The notes beneath the pieces are model-generated. The model was not told the DNA's origin, did not search any database, and saw only the letters and a program-made list of their open reading frames with translations. Made by a program: the position numbers and the translations under genes. This document shows positions 9,701 through 20,000 of a stretch of DNA of 64,000 bases, piece after piece; the stretch's first letter is position 1; the number at the start of each line of letters is the position of its first letter. The stretch is from positions 186,001-250,000 of the forward strand of contig FOIY01000005.1 of the NCBI GenBank assembly GCA_900111435.1, read 5' to 3'. Origin of the DNA: Ruminococcaceae bacterium KH2T8. Its GTDB lineage: Bacteria; Bacillota; Clostridia; Saccharofermentanales; Saccharofermentanaceae.

Positions 9701-10510
9701 ATGAGCGGATCGAGAATGGCGATCAACTTCGCCAGAAGGATTGTTGTTAAAGTTGGAACATCTTCCATCACATATGCAAACGGCAGAATGAATCTCGGCA
9801 GTATCGACAGACTTTGCCGTTCGATCGCCGATCTTTGCAACAGCGGTAAGGAGGTAATCCTTGTTACTTCCGGTGCTATCGGCGTAGGCGTAGGATGCCT
9901 TAATCTCCTTGAGCGACCAACAGAGATGCGTGAGAAGCAGGCTATCGCAGCCGTAGGTCAGTGCGAGCTCATGAATGCTTATTCCAGATCTTTTGCGGAA
10001 TATCAGTATGTATGCGGCCAGATCCTCCTTACAAAGGACGATCTTACGGACAAGCTTACGCGTTCCAATATCACGAATACTATCGAGGCGATGCTCGAGC
10101 GTCACCTCGTCCCCGTAATAAACGAGAATGACTCCGTATCCACGACTGAGATCATGCACAACGGTACATTCGGAGACAACGATACGCTCTCCGCTAGCGT
10201 TGCATGTCTTGTTAATGCGGATCTTCTTATCATCCTTTCGGATATCGACGGTCTTTATGACGGCAACCCCAGGGAGGATGCCAATGCAAAGCGCATCTCA
10301 TATGTTGACGAGATCACGGACGAGATGCTCGGATTTTCGAAGGGCGCAGGCAGCAAGCTCGGCACCGGCGGCATGTATACAAAGGTCACTGCTATGCAGA
10401 AGGTAACGTCCCGCGGTATCAACGGTGTTATCGCTCAAAGCTCCGAGCCTTTGGTACTTGAGAAGATCCTGAATCAGGACGATATCGGTACATTTTTCGC
10501 AGCTCAGTAA
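9701..10510 (+). CDS. proB: Glutamate 5-kinase
   Basis: First step of proline synthesis, ATP-dependent phosphorylation of glutamate. The 269 residues cover the amino-acid-kinase domain: KVGTSSIT near the start, VTSGAIGVGVG, NENDSVST, FGDNDTLSA and LSDIDGLYD. The C-terminal PUA domain of E. coli ProB (367 aa) is absent, as in many short family members. The start follows AAGAGGAG. proA is not adjacent; the gene stands alone between potD and the DUF2975 unit, so proA must lie elsewhere if the pathway is complete. Confidence 0.93.
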   Translation: MSGSRMAINFARRIVVKVGTSSITYANGRMNLGSIDRLCRSIADLCNSGKEVILVTSGAIGVGVGCLNLLERPTEMREKQAIAAVGQCELMNAYSRSFAEYQYVCGQILLTKDDLTDKLTRSNITNTIEAMLERHLVPVINENDSVSTTEIMHNGTFGDNDTLSASVACLVNADLLIILSDIDGLYDGNPREDANAKRISYVDEITDEMLGFSKGAGSKLGTGGMYTKVTAMQKVTSRGINGVIAQSSEPLVLEKILNQDDIGTFFAAQ

Positions 10511-10515
10511 AAATA

Positions 10516-10587
10516 TATCGAAAAACGATAATTTCCTCTTGCAATTCGATAATGGCAGTAGTATTATGATGTCATAAGAGCATGCTC
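10516..10587 (+). promoter_or_regulatory. Promoter and possible operators of the DUF2975/HTH/DUF4173 unit
   Basis: TTGCAA at 10539-10544 and TATTAT at 10562-10567, 17 bp apart. Three possible regulator sites surround it: the inverted repeat TATCG-AAAAA-CGATA at 10516-10530, a CGATAAT at 10526-10532 repeated at 10547-10553 (21 bp, two turns apart), and a perfect GAGCATGCTC palindrome at 10578-10587 just after the predicted start. Whether the HTH protein of this operon binds any of them is untested. Confidence 0.55.
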
Positions 10588-10614
10588 ATTACCCGTTTAG
10601 AGGAGGTTATTGAT

Positions 10615-11073
10615 ATGGAATCTAAGTACAACAACAAGATCATCAAGTGGTCGAAAGCAGCCACGATATTCTTTATCTTATTGGTAGTGTTCGCAGACGT
10701 CTTCGGAGTTTCATCGGCAAGATATATCTGCAACGTATGGGCCAGAAGAGACGACACGCTCGCATATACGGTATTTACGATCGTCTACTATACGATCACG
10801 GCACTCGCATATGTAGTTCTCATAAGCGTATTCAATCTCTTAAAGAATATGAGCAAGGACGTTGTCTTTGACACAAAGAATACCAAGCTTATGTTCTACA
10901 TCTTCCTGAGCCTTATCGGTGCAGGCATCGCATTCGCAGTACTCGGTCTTGTCTGGGGTGAGGCAGCATTCCTCGCACTCGTTGCATGGTTCATGGCACT
11001 CATCGTAATGTCGGTCAAGGTCGTATTCGACAAGGCGATCGTTATGAAGAACGATCTCGATCTCACTATTTGA
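10615..11073 (+). CDS. DUF2975 family membrane protein
   Basis: A 152-residue protein with four predicted membrane spans (about residues 14-36, 52-75, 92-115, 119-140). The pattern of a small four-span protein directly followed by a 68-residue YozG-like HTH gene is the common arrangement of the DUF2975 family. The start at 10615 follows AGAGGAGG; an upstream ATG at 10582 lies before the ribosome site. Biochemical function is unknown. The pairing suggests that the membrane protein and the regulator act together, for example in sensing, but this is inference. Confidence 0.75.
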   Translation: MESKYNNKIIKWSKAATIFFILLVVFADVFGVSSARYICNVWARRDDTLAYTVFTIVYYTITALAYVVLISVFNLLKNMSKDVVFDTKNTKLMFYIFLSLIGAGIAFAVLGLVWGEAAFLALVAWFMALIVMSVKVVFDKAIVMKNDLDLTI

Positions 11074-11089
11074 TAAGGAGGAGAAGACA

Positions 11090-11296
11090 ATGGCTATTAT
11101 AGTTAATCTTGATGTAATGATGGCTAAGCGTAAGATCTCCTCGGGAGATCTCGCCGAAAAGGTAGGTATCACACCGGCAAACCTTTCGATACTTAAGAAT
11201 CAGAAAGCGAAAGCAGTACGATTCTCTACACTTAACGATATCTGTAAGGCTCTCGACTGTCAGCCCGGAGATATCCTGGAATACCAAGAGGACTAA
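11090..11296 (+). CDS. Small XRE-type HTH regulator, YozG-like
   Basis: A 68-residue protein that is essentially one helix-turn-helix domain: ISSGDLAEKVGITPANLSILKN for the DNA-contacting helices and the family-typical LNDICKALDCQPGDILEY at the C-terminal side. The start follows AAGGAGGAG. It lies 17 bp after the DUF2975 gene and 4 bp before the DUF4173-like gene. Likely regulator of its own operon (inference from size and position). Confidence 0.88.
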   Translation: MAIIVNLDVMMAKRKISSGDLAEKVGITPANLSILKNQKAKAVRFSTLNDICKALDCQPGDILEYQED

Positions 11297-11299
11297 ATC

Positions 11300-12931
11300 A
11301 TGGACAACAAAAGAACTTTCAGGAGGGCGGGCCTCATGCTCGCCTATCCCTTAGCTTACCTTTATTTGAGGCTGATCTGGAACTTTGAGCATCTTGAATA
11401 TGCATGGATAATGTCATCCGTATTCTGCCTTGTGTTCATAGTATGGAACGAGCTCGTGCTTCGAGGCAGGAAAGAGAAGACGGATAAGAGAGCATATTTC
11501 TGGTATGTGATCATGCTGGCAACATCGCTTACGGCCAATATCGCTCCGTCGATGGGACTTTCGTTCTTCGCGATCCATCTGGGCGCCGTATATTCGGTCC
11601 TTATCTCAAATAATGTCCTTGTAGAAGGAAAGACCGGAGAGCTCATCTGGTTCGACCTCCTGAACGGTTTCTTTGTGAAGACTTTCCCGAATATGGGAAA
11701 TATCCTGACCGATATCAAGGAATTAAAGACGAAGCCCGAGATGGAGGAAGTAGAGACACCTAAGAAAAGGTCCTTTACCTGGATCGTTCCCGTACTTATC
11801 ATAGTGCCGTTCTTCTTTATAGCGATGGCTCTTCTGAGCAACATAAACGAGACGTTCGGCGATATCACCGAAGCGATATTCGAGCATCTGAACTTCTTTA
11901 AATATCTCAATGCCAATATGGTAGCCGAGATCATAATGAGACTGATATTCGCGATCCCTACATGTTTCTTCCTTTATGCACTGGCGTCCTCTTCTGCCAT
12001 AAGTAACGGCGAGAAGGAAAGAACGGCAGGTGACAGGTGCAAGGAGCGCGCAGCTAAGAGAAGGACTGTATCTTCGATCGTTATGGGCATCATGACAGGC
12101 TGCTTTGTCGCTATGTATCTTCTGTTCTTCGCAGTCGAATTCACATATATCTTCAGCGGCCTCATGGGAAGGCTCCCCGAGGGATTTAACGTAGTTGATT
12201 ATGCAAGAAGAGGTTTCTTCGAGCTTGTCGGCATCATGGCGATCAACATGTTCGTATTCGTGATCATAAATACTTTCGAGAAGAAGGTAGCAGGCAAGAG
12301 GACCATATCCGGTTATCTCATGATCGCTCTCATGGTCGAAAGCATCCTCTTCGCGGTCGTATCTTTAAGTAAGCTCCTTATGTACTTTACTAAGTTCGGC
12401 TACACACCCAAGCGTATGCTCGCTATGTGGGGCACGGTGATCCTCGCGACAGCCGCAGTCGTAGTCATCATCTCCATCATCAAGGGTAAGGCACATGCCC
12501 GCGCATGGATCGTTATTACCGCCTGTTCCTATGTCCTGATGTGCATTCTCTCTGGCGTACTTATCGCAGTGGACTATCACGGCGACGCAGGCATCTCGAT
12601 GAGAGACGAGTATATCATCTATATCGACAATTACGGCGATCTTGATGTTACGAGTCTGACCCTTTATGCAGACGGAGAGATGGTATATTCCGTATCAAAC
12701 GCCGACGAGTCAGCCCTGATACCGAGCGGTAACGGATCATATACGCTGATAATCAAGTCTGATGATCTACCCGAAGGCAGCACCTTAAAGGATTCCGAGT
12801 TCAGGATCGAGTTTTATACGGGTGAAGAGCTCTATAACAATTATGTCTATGAGATATACGGAGAAAGGGAAGAAGAGGACGTCAGCAGAACGGTCGAAAT
12901 AAGAGGATACGGAGTCAGAAGCAGCAGATAA
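11300..12931 (+). CDS. DUF4173-like polytopic membrane protein
   Basis: A 543-residue protein with about ten to twelve membrane spans up to residue 430 and a C-terminal, probably extracellular domain of about 110 residues rich in beta-type sequence (IYIDNYGDLDVTSLTLYADG). Size, the charged loop near residue 150 (TPKKRSFTW) and the neighbourhood fit the DUF4173 family. It starts 4 bp after the HTH stop, so it belongs to that operon; its ribosome site lies inside the HTH gene's end. Function unknown. Confidence 0.65.
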   Translation: MDNKRTFRRAGLMLAYPLAYLYLRLIWNFEHLEYAWIMSSVFCLVFIVWNELVLRGRKEKTDKRAYFWYVIMLATSLTANIAPSMGLSFFAIHLGAVYSVLISNNVLVEGKTGELIWFDLLNGFFVKTFPNMGNILTDIKELKTKPEMEEVETPKKRSFTWIVPVLIIVPFFFIAMALLSNINETFGDITEAIFEHLNFFKYLNANMVAEIIMRLIFAIPTCFFLYALASSSAISNGEKERTAGDRCKERAAKRRTVSSIVMGIMTGCFVAMYLLFFAVEFTYIFSGLMGRLPEGFNVVDYARRGFFELVGIMAINMFVFVIINTFEKKVAGKRTISGYLMIALMVESILFAVVSLSKLLMYFTKFGYTPKRMLAMWGTVILATAAVVVIISIIKGKAHARAWIVITACSYVLMCILSGVLIAVDYHGDAGISMRDEYIIYIDNYGDLDVTSLTLYADGEMVYSVSNADESALIPSGNGSYTLIIKSDDLPEGSTLKDSEFRIEFYTGEELYNNYVYEIYGEREEEDVSRTVEIRGYGVRSSR

Positions 12932-12987
12932 AAAGACTTTCTCCCCCAAGAGAGATATCGTCCATGAGAGATTCGTAACCATATTGT

Positions 12988-13028
12988 AAAAGTGTAAATT
13001 TGCACTTTTTGTATATGTGTGTTACTAT
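12988..13028 (+). promoter_or_regulatory. Promoter with inverted repeat over the -35; possible leaderless start
   Basis: TTGCAC at 13000-13005 and TACTAT at 13023-13028, 17 bp apart. The inverted repeat AAAAGTG (12988-12994) / CACTTTT (13003-13009) overlaps the -35, so a repressor could block it. The predicted transcription start (13035) coincides with the ATG used below. Confidence 0.6.
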
Positions 13029-13034
13029 GAGCTC

Positions 13035-16000
13035 ATGGACGATCTTATTTTGGCAGTATTACTGATATTCACTCTTTTATATGCCGTGGGAGTTACCGTG
13101 GCACTGGTGATATCTGTCATCAATAATCTCAATAAGTCAAAGAAGCTGCGCCTCATGGAGCAGGAGCTCAACAGCTTAAGAGCCGCTAAGCAGGCTAACA
13201 CTCCCGCCGCAGCTCCTGCACCTCAGATTCAGACTCAGCAGGCAGCTTCGGCAGCACCGGCATCACGTCCCGCACAGACTTCGAATGTTCCCGCTGCTCC
13301 TGTCTATAAGTACACATATACTGCACCGGTATCTGCAAAAGCACCTGCAACCGCTCCGGCAGTTCAGGCTCAGCCTGCCGCCGCAGCAACACCTGTTCAG
13401 CAGACCCCGGCACCGGCTCCCAAGCCCGCAGAGCCCAAGAAGCCTCGCGAGAAGATCAAGTTCAGCAGCATCAATATCTCGTTTGCAGTCGGCGTACTTC
13501 TTATTACTATTGTAGGTGCGGTATTTATCTCATCTTCCTGGAATTTCATGAACGATGCCGTCAGAGCAGGCGTTCTTATCGGAGCCGTTGCTCTCGTGTT
13601 CGGACTTTCATACCTTTCGGGTAAAGTATTAAAGCTCAGGCAGACCGGATTTGCTTTCTATACATTAGGCTCGCTCCTCCTGCCCGTAATAACTGTGGGC
13701 ATCGGTGCGATGCAGCTCTTCGGATCCTGGTTCTCCTTCAAGGGTGACGGCGCCGCAATGGTAGCTGCCCTTGCAGCATTGCTGTTCGGCGCTGCAGGTA
13801 TTGTAGGTGTCAGGATCTATAAGTCAGGCGCATATTACGGCATCATGTATCTGGGCTTTACGTGGACACTCCTTTTCACCGCGGCACAGTTCGCATATAA
13901 GATCGAAGACAGGCTCGTATGTTCCTATCTCGCGCTGGCGGCAGCGGCACTTGTCACCACGATATTGTCGCTCAACCCTAAGAGCAAGGATATAAAGTTC
14001 TTCAGGCTCTATTCGGCGGTAATATCTTATATAACTCTTGGCGCGACCTTGGTCGTTGTATGGAATTTCAGGAACATCGGAGTGCTCCTTGGCATGCTCT
14101 TCGTAAGTGCGGTCCTTTATATCAGAGGAAAGATCGCAGGGCAGAAGTGGCACCTTTATGTCCTTCCCGTGATGGCATTTATCATCTCGCTCTATTCGAC
14201 GAGCTTTGCTGCCCTTACGGCACTTAATGACATTACATGGCTCGAGACACTGATATTCACGTCCGTTATAGTAATATTCTTTATCGCGCTTGAGCTTTCA
14301 AAGGGCAGGACGCCCGTATCCGACATCCTGATCCCGGTTGCCATGCTGATCTTGAGCTTTACGGGATCTACGTCGTTTTACGAATACAGCCAACCCGATT
14401 ACTTTGTAACTCTGGCTCTCATGGCGATCACGACTGCTTTCTCTGCCTGGGCAGCACACAGGAAGGAAAACCACAAGATCGTGCGTGCCGTTATGGGCGC
14501 GTGGACATCTTTCGCGAGCATGGCGACCCTTTACTCGCTTTGTACATGGGTATATTCCAAGGATTACTCGCAGTCTTTCAAGATCCTCGATACGGTCAAC
14601 TTCTACATAAGGGAGATCCTTACGGCCGATACCGTTAAGGGCTCAGCCGTACTGACGCTCTTTGCTTTCGCGATCACTGCATATGCCGTATGTTCCTATT
14701 TCCGCGGCAGATCGATCGCCGTGCAGTTCGCATCTTATACTTTCCTTCTGGGATCGATAATATCAGTCAGCGTATTCGAAAGATTTGAATGCGTATATCT
14801 GGCACTGGCTGTCGCGGCATTTGTTACCTCGATGCTCTATAGCTGTATCCCGGCAGAAGAGCGAAAGACTACATACACTATCCTCTCCGAGATACTGATG
14901 AACTTTACGATCTTTATCGGCGTTATCTTCATGTTCGCTCATGCGAGCTTTGCGGCTTTCGCAGCTCACCTGTTCGTATTCTTTACGCTCGCGGTTCGCG
15001 GCACGAGGGGAGCTTTCAAATGGCAGAGATTTGTTGTTCCCGTATTTGCATCCCTCATAGGATACTTTACGGTTCATCTTATGCAGTCACCCGTAGCATT
15101 CAGCGGCGACAGGTCAGAGATCCTTATCTACCTTATAACGATGCTCATCTGCTATCTCTTCATTGAGCTCTTCAAGGTAAGATCAGTCTTCTCGGATATC
15201 TATATGCCTATTGCATTGCTGTTCGCAGCCTTTAACGGCAGGCTTACATATTCACAGCTTAACCCTACGCTCTTTGTCGTGACGGTCATCCTTATAGCGG
15301 TATCGTGTATGCTCATGACTATCCCTGCATGGCGAAAGACATCGGGTAATAAGATCAAGACTGCTTCGGGAATACTATCGGCTCTTATTTCAGTATTCTT
15401 TATATTCTCGATCGGCTCAGCAATCTTCGGTATAGCGAGCGCCAAAACGATGCCCGTAAGTGATCCGAATAATCCTTATGTCGACAGGCATCTCAGCTGG
15501 ATGATGCTCATAGACGATGTCGGGATGAGATCTTACATGTTCACGACATGCGTACTCCTTATCCTTTATGTCGTATGCTCGATATTCCTTCGCAGGAAAA
15601 CTATCGCCAAGGCGGCATCTTTCTCATACTATGCGGCAGGTATAGTAACGAGCCTTGCCCTGTATATCTACGACGAAAAGAATATGCTCATCGCGGCGAC
15701 ATCGATTCTTATTACATATGCACTCACGGCGGTAGTCTCAAGATATATCGCAAAGCCCGAGAAGCACCCCGATATCAGGACCGCATGTGCTCTCGTATTC
15801 GCGGTCATAGCAGTAGATATGTTCCTGGTACAGGTATTCGAGAATGAGACGGACGAACTCATATTCGTGATATTCGTTATCGTAATCAATGCCCTCACCT
15901 TGATCCCTCAGATCAAGGGCCATGCTGTCATCGGACGCTATAACGGCATCGTGAGCATCGCATCTACGCTCTTTGCAGTCGCAGCCTTCATAAGGAACGA

Positions 16001-16913
16001 TCTGTTCGCCGAGAACTATGTGCTCTCATTAAGTCTTGCTCTCGTGATGCTGGTAGTCATGTATCTTCGAAAGAATACGGTCACGACGATTCCGTATATC
16101 CTGATCGCGCAGTATTCGATCTCGCTGCTGCTCAAGCCCTACGACGGCTACTATGTTTTCATGTGCATCTTAGGTGTTGCGATGGTAGCTCTCGGATATA
16201 TGCTTCACAGGAAAGGCGTCGTACAAAAACTCTATATCGACTTTATCTCATTCCTTGCGATACTTTGTCCTCTTAATGTCTTCTACATCAAGGTGGAGCC
16301 CGAGATCTTTGCGGTACTTATCACGGCGGCGCTGATCTTCGCAAGCCTTGCCCTGAGGATCAAGTCAGCGAGCAAGGTGCTCATGAGCGTTGCGACTACG
16401 GCCGGATTCATCGCGGTCATGAACCTTCAGATCGTCTCGGATCTTCCCGATATGGTAAGCGGAGAAGTCATAATGGCTCTGATCCTCGCGGATGTCTGGA
16501 TAATAAGAAACGTCATAAAGCCCGGCGAAGAGAGTCTTATGAGAGGATTCTGGATCGCTGCAGTTGCCATCTGTCTCGTGATCGAGGGAATATCCGCTGC
16601 GGCAACGGGCGAGCTTATCGATCTGCTTGTTACGGGTATCGTATCGGTAGCGATATTCATCTATGCATTCATTGCCAAGGATAAGTCCTGGTTCCTGCTG
16701 TCGGTCATCGCGATCATCGGTATCGCTATCTATCTCTCGACAACTTTCTGGGCGAGCAAGGCTTGGCTCGTATATCTCCTCGTCGTTGGTGTCATCCTTA
16801 TCTCGATGGCGGCAATAAACGAGTACGGCAAGCGAAAGGCAGAGCAGGCCGGCGAAAAGTCCGAAGGTCAGGGAGCAGGCGTAAAGCGTTTCTTCGAAGA
16901 GTGGAAATGGTAA
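13035..16913 (+). CDS. Very large polytopic membrane protein (about 1290 residues)
   Basis: An N-terminal membrane segment (about 1-25) and a short charged stretch ending near residue 45 are followed by an Ala/Pro/Gln-rich linker (about 48-135). Then come about 1100 residues of closely spaced hydrophobic segments, probably more than 30 spans, ending in a charged tail. Similar giant proteins are annotated as DUF2339-like or SCO7613 C-terminal-like; I cannot choose between them. ATG 13035 is preferred: the upstream ATG at 13017 lies before the -10. No Shine-Dalgarno sequence precedes either one. The gene stands alone behind its own promoter. Function unknown; transport or envelope polymer handling are possibilities only. 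Confidence 0.8.
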   Translation: MDDLILAVLLIFTLLYAVGVTVALVISVINNLNKSKKLRLMEQELNSLRAAKQANTPAAAPAPQIQTQQAASAAPASRPAQTSNVPAAPVYKYTYTAPVSAKAPATAPAVQAQPAAAATPVQQTPAPAPKPAEPKKPREKIKFSSINISFAVGVLLITIVGAVFISSSWNFMNDAVRAGVLIGAVALVFGLSYLSGKVLKLRQTGFAFYTLGSLLLPVITVGIGAMQLFGSWFSFKGDGAAMVAALAALLFGAAGIVGVRIYKSGAYYGIMYLGFTWTLLFTAAQFAYKIEDRLVCSYLALAAAALVTTILSLNPKSKDIKFFRLYSAVISYITLGATLVVVWNFRNIGVLLGMLFVSAVLYIRGKIAGQKWHLYVLPVMAFIISLYSTSFAALTALNDITWLETLIFTSVIVIFFIALELSKGRTPVSDILIPVAMLILSFTGSTSFYEYSQPDYFVTLALMAITTAFSAWAAHRKENHKIVRAVMGAWTSFASMATLYSLCTWVYSKDYSQSFKILDTVNFYIREILTADTVKGSAVLTLFAFAITAYAVCSYFRGRSIAVQFASYTFLLGSIISVSVFERFECVYLALAVAAFVTSMLYSCIPAEERKTTYTILSEILMNFTIFIGVIFMFAHASFAAFAAHLFVFFTLAVRGTRGAFKWQRFVVPVFASLIGYFTVHLMQSPVAFSGDRSEILIYLITMLICYLFIELFKVRSVFSDIYMPIALLFAAFNGRLTYSQLNPTLFVVTVILIAVSCMLMTIPAWRKTSGNKIKTASGILSALISVFFIFSIGSAIFGIASAKTMPVSDPNNPYVDRHLSWMMLIDDVGMRSYMFTTCVLLILYVVCSIFLRRKTIAKAASFSYYAAGIVTSLALYIYDEKNMLIAATSILITYALTAVVSRYIAKPEKHPDIRTACALVFAVIAVDMFLVQVFENETDELIFVIFVIVINALTLIPQIKGHAVIGRYNGIVSIASTLFAVAAFIRNDLFAENYVLSLSLALVMLVVMYLRKNTVTTIPYILIAQYSISLLLKPYDGYYVFMCILGVAMVALGYMLHRKGVVQKLYIDFISFLAILCPLNVFYIKVEPEIFAVLITAALIFASLALRIKSASKVLMSVATTAGFIAVMNLQIVSDLPDMVSGEVIMALILADVWIIRNVIKPGEESLMRGFWIAAVAICLVIEGISAAATGELIDLLVTGIVSVAIFIYAFIAKDKSWFLLSVIAIIGIAIYLSTTFWASKAWLVYLLVVGVILISMAAINEYGKRKAEQAGEKSEGQGAGVKRFFEEWKW

Positions 16914-16937
16914 TGCTGAGAAACTGATGTTTACAGA

Positions 16938-16967
16938 TTGACACATAAAGCTCAATTGAATTAGTAT
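16938..16967 (+). promoter_or_regulatory. Promoter of the secreted modular protein
   Basis: TTGACA at 16938-16943, 18-bp spacer, TAGTAT at 16962-16967. Predicted start near 16974, giving a leader of about 27 nt. Confidence 0.65.
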
Positions 16968-17000
16968 TGTGCGAAAACTAATTTCAGGGTGTAGGTGTTC

Positions 17001-20000
17001 ATGAAAAGTATCGATAACAGATGGATCAGATCAGCAGTAACAGTTTTTGTCTCATTATTCTTCGTTTCGGCGCTTCCATGGCGTGAACTTCGAGCAGATG
17101 CTATTTCTCATAGTGAATACGATTGCTCTCCTCTTTCTGTAACTTACGACCAGGTATCTTCGTGGGATACTACGACCCAAGCAGAGTTTACGATCACTAA
17201 TACTTCAGAAGAATCTGTTGAAGGTTGGATACTTGAACTGACATTCCCGATGGAAGTATCAACAAGCAATATCTGGAATGCAGTAGATCTAACAAGTGAA
17301 AATATCGCATCGGATACCCTGATCATTGCCAATCCGGCGTATAACTCTTCTATCGATTCAGGGGAGACCATAACGTTCGGAGTAATCTTAGAAGGTACGG
17401 AATTTGCACCGACTGCTCCTGTAAATGTTACGTTGGTTGTAGAACCTGAAGAGGAGATAATTGAAATCCCTGAAGACAATCCCGAAGAAGAACCTGTAGC
17501 TCCTGATACATTTTCATATGCAATCTATACTGCAAGTGATATTACAATAAGTGGTTATCAGAATAATATCTATGGTGATATCTATTCAGGAACGAACTTT
17601 GTCTTCCAAGGTTCAGAGTTAAATGTAGAAGGTACTGTCAGAACTGTAGGCTATGTAAATGCTTCAGGCTATATTACCGAGATCGATTCTATTGAAGAGA
17701 ATATCGAAGGCATGGATATTCCTGATTGGGAAGAGTTCATCTTAGACGAAACAACAGATATGGATGTTCTTTCTTCGGATGTTTTCAATTCTCAAACAGA
17801 TATTGTAGTGAACGGATATTACTATACTGAAGACAGTATAGAGATCAACTCGGCATCTTTAAGCGGCGAAGCAGTAATAGTAGCTGAAGAAGACATAACC
17901 ATAAATGCAGATACGATCACCGAAGATACAGAGCTTATCCTTTATTCGGTTAACGGAGATATAACAATCAATGCGACAGAAGCACAGATCAAAGGTATCC
18001 TCTATGCACCCGAAGGAAAAGTAACAGTAAACGGAAATACTATAGAGGTAATAGGAAATATCGTAGCAAACGAGTTTGAGTTCAATGGTTCAATATTGAA
18101 TATTGCCGTAGATGAAGATGTTGTATTTCCTACGGTAACACCGACTGAGATTCCCGAGATCACAGTTACTGATACACCTGTCCCTACTGAAACGCCCGAA
18201 GCTACTGCTACACCTACGGCAGAAGCTACAGCAACAAGTACACCGACTCCTACTGTAACGGTTGTACCTACTTTGACTGAGACTCCTACACCTACAGTAA
18301 CGGTCACTCCGACTCCGACGGAGGTTCCCGTAGATACTGAACTCGATAGTGATCTGGACGGTATCCCTGATTATCTGGAAGAAGAGATAGGAACAAATCC
18401 CAATAATCCCGATACTGATGCAGACGGATTAGGAGATTATCTTGAGATAATGGTCGGATACGATCCTACGAAAGCAGATACAGACGATAATGATATATCT
18501 GACGGCGACGAAGATCTCGATGGAGATAATGTATCCAATATTGTTGAACTCTCGATCGGAACAGAGCTGATGTCCCAAGATACCGACTGTGACGGAATAA
18601 CAGATGGAGATGAACTGTATGTCTACTGCTCTAATCCTATGGATTCTGATACAGACGGAGACGGCATCTATGACGGAGATGAACTGTTACTCGGGAAAGA
18701 CCCGACTGATCCAAGTGACGGAACGATCAGGATCGAACAGACTAAAGAGCAGGAATTCAATAACGAAGAAGATCCTGCGATCACATCTGTCGAAGTAACG
18801 ATGGAACTATCTAATGTGATCGACAGATCTTTGAAGATAAGAGACATGTACAATGTGGATGTCTATACAACAAATGTAGCAGGAAGAGTAGGAAGCCCTA
18901 TCTCATTTGAGTGTACGGAAGAATTCGATATGGCAGTGGTAGTTATCCATTACGATGAGACTATGCTTGGAGACACCAGAGAAGAAGATCTCGGTGTATT
19001 GTGGTTTGACGAAGCAAACGGAATATTCGTAGAGCAGTACCAGGCGGTAGTTGATACAGATGCTAATACCATAACTATGGAGCTTGAGCATTTCAGTGAG
19101 TATATCTTGATGGACAGAGTTCAGTGGTATGCTTCTATGCCCAAGGTGTATACGACAGATTCTTCTGATTCAACAGATGAGAAGCATTTTGATGTGTTTT
19201 TTACAATCAATGTGACCACTCAGATGACTAAACAAGAACGATTGATGGCTATTGATTGCGTTAATAGTGCTATTCAACAACTTGAAGAAGGAGACAGGTA
19301 TTTAATTTATGTAGTATCCCATTATACTGCCCAATGGATTTTCCCTAGTAATAAAGATTTTTATACTGTTGAAGATAATCCAACTATTCCGGAAAATGTT
19401 TATCGCGAGATAATGTATGATCAATATGATGACAGAATGAATATCAATTTAGTCGCCTACTCTTCATTTGTACAATATTATACGGCTGAAGACGTCGGTA
19501 ATGATAAGTTGGTGTTTTTAGTAACAGATGAATCATGTGAAAATGGTCCAGTATATCTTCCAATTGGTGACGGATATTCTTGGTATGCAGCTTTTATTCC
19601 TGATACGTATAGTTCTGATGTTGTGGATGTTGTTGTTGGAATGCATGGCGGAGTAGTTTTTGATGATTGTACTGCTGATGGTCTTGCGGAAATGATATTT
19701 TCTATGGAAAGACAACGCGTTGATTGTTTTTCTGCGGAAGATACGGATGAAGACGGACTTCCTGATATTCTCGAAGAAGAGGGAATGTATGGACTAAACG
19801 GTCAAGTGTATTACTCTGATCCGACGAATGCTGATTCGGATGGAGATACTCTGAGAGATGGCGAAGAGATGGGTGCCATGCATCGAGTCTTAAGGATCGA
19901 TGAGGATACAGTCCAGATGGATCGAGTTAATTTGCTTGATGTGGATGAAGTTGGAACAAGCGAATTCTCGTATCTTGAATCCTATATTCCCGAGAATCCT

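Noticed and set aside
12988-13010. Intrinsic terminator after the DUF4173-like gene
   Set aside because: The AAAAGTG/CACTTTT stem is only 7 bp and AT-rich, with an 8-base loop; its overlap with a good -35 suits an operator better.
18127-18340. Thr/Pro-rich repeat as a DNA tandem repeat
   Set aside because: The codons vary from copy to copy; it is a protein linker, not a DNA repeat.
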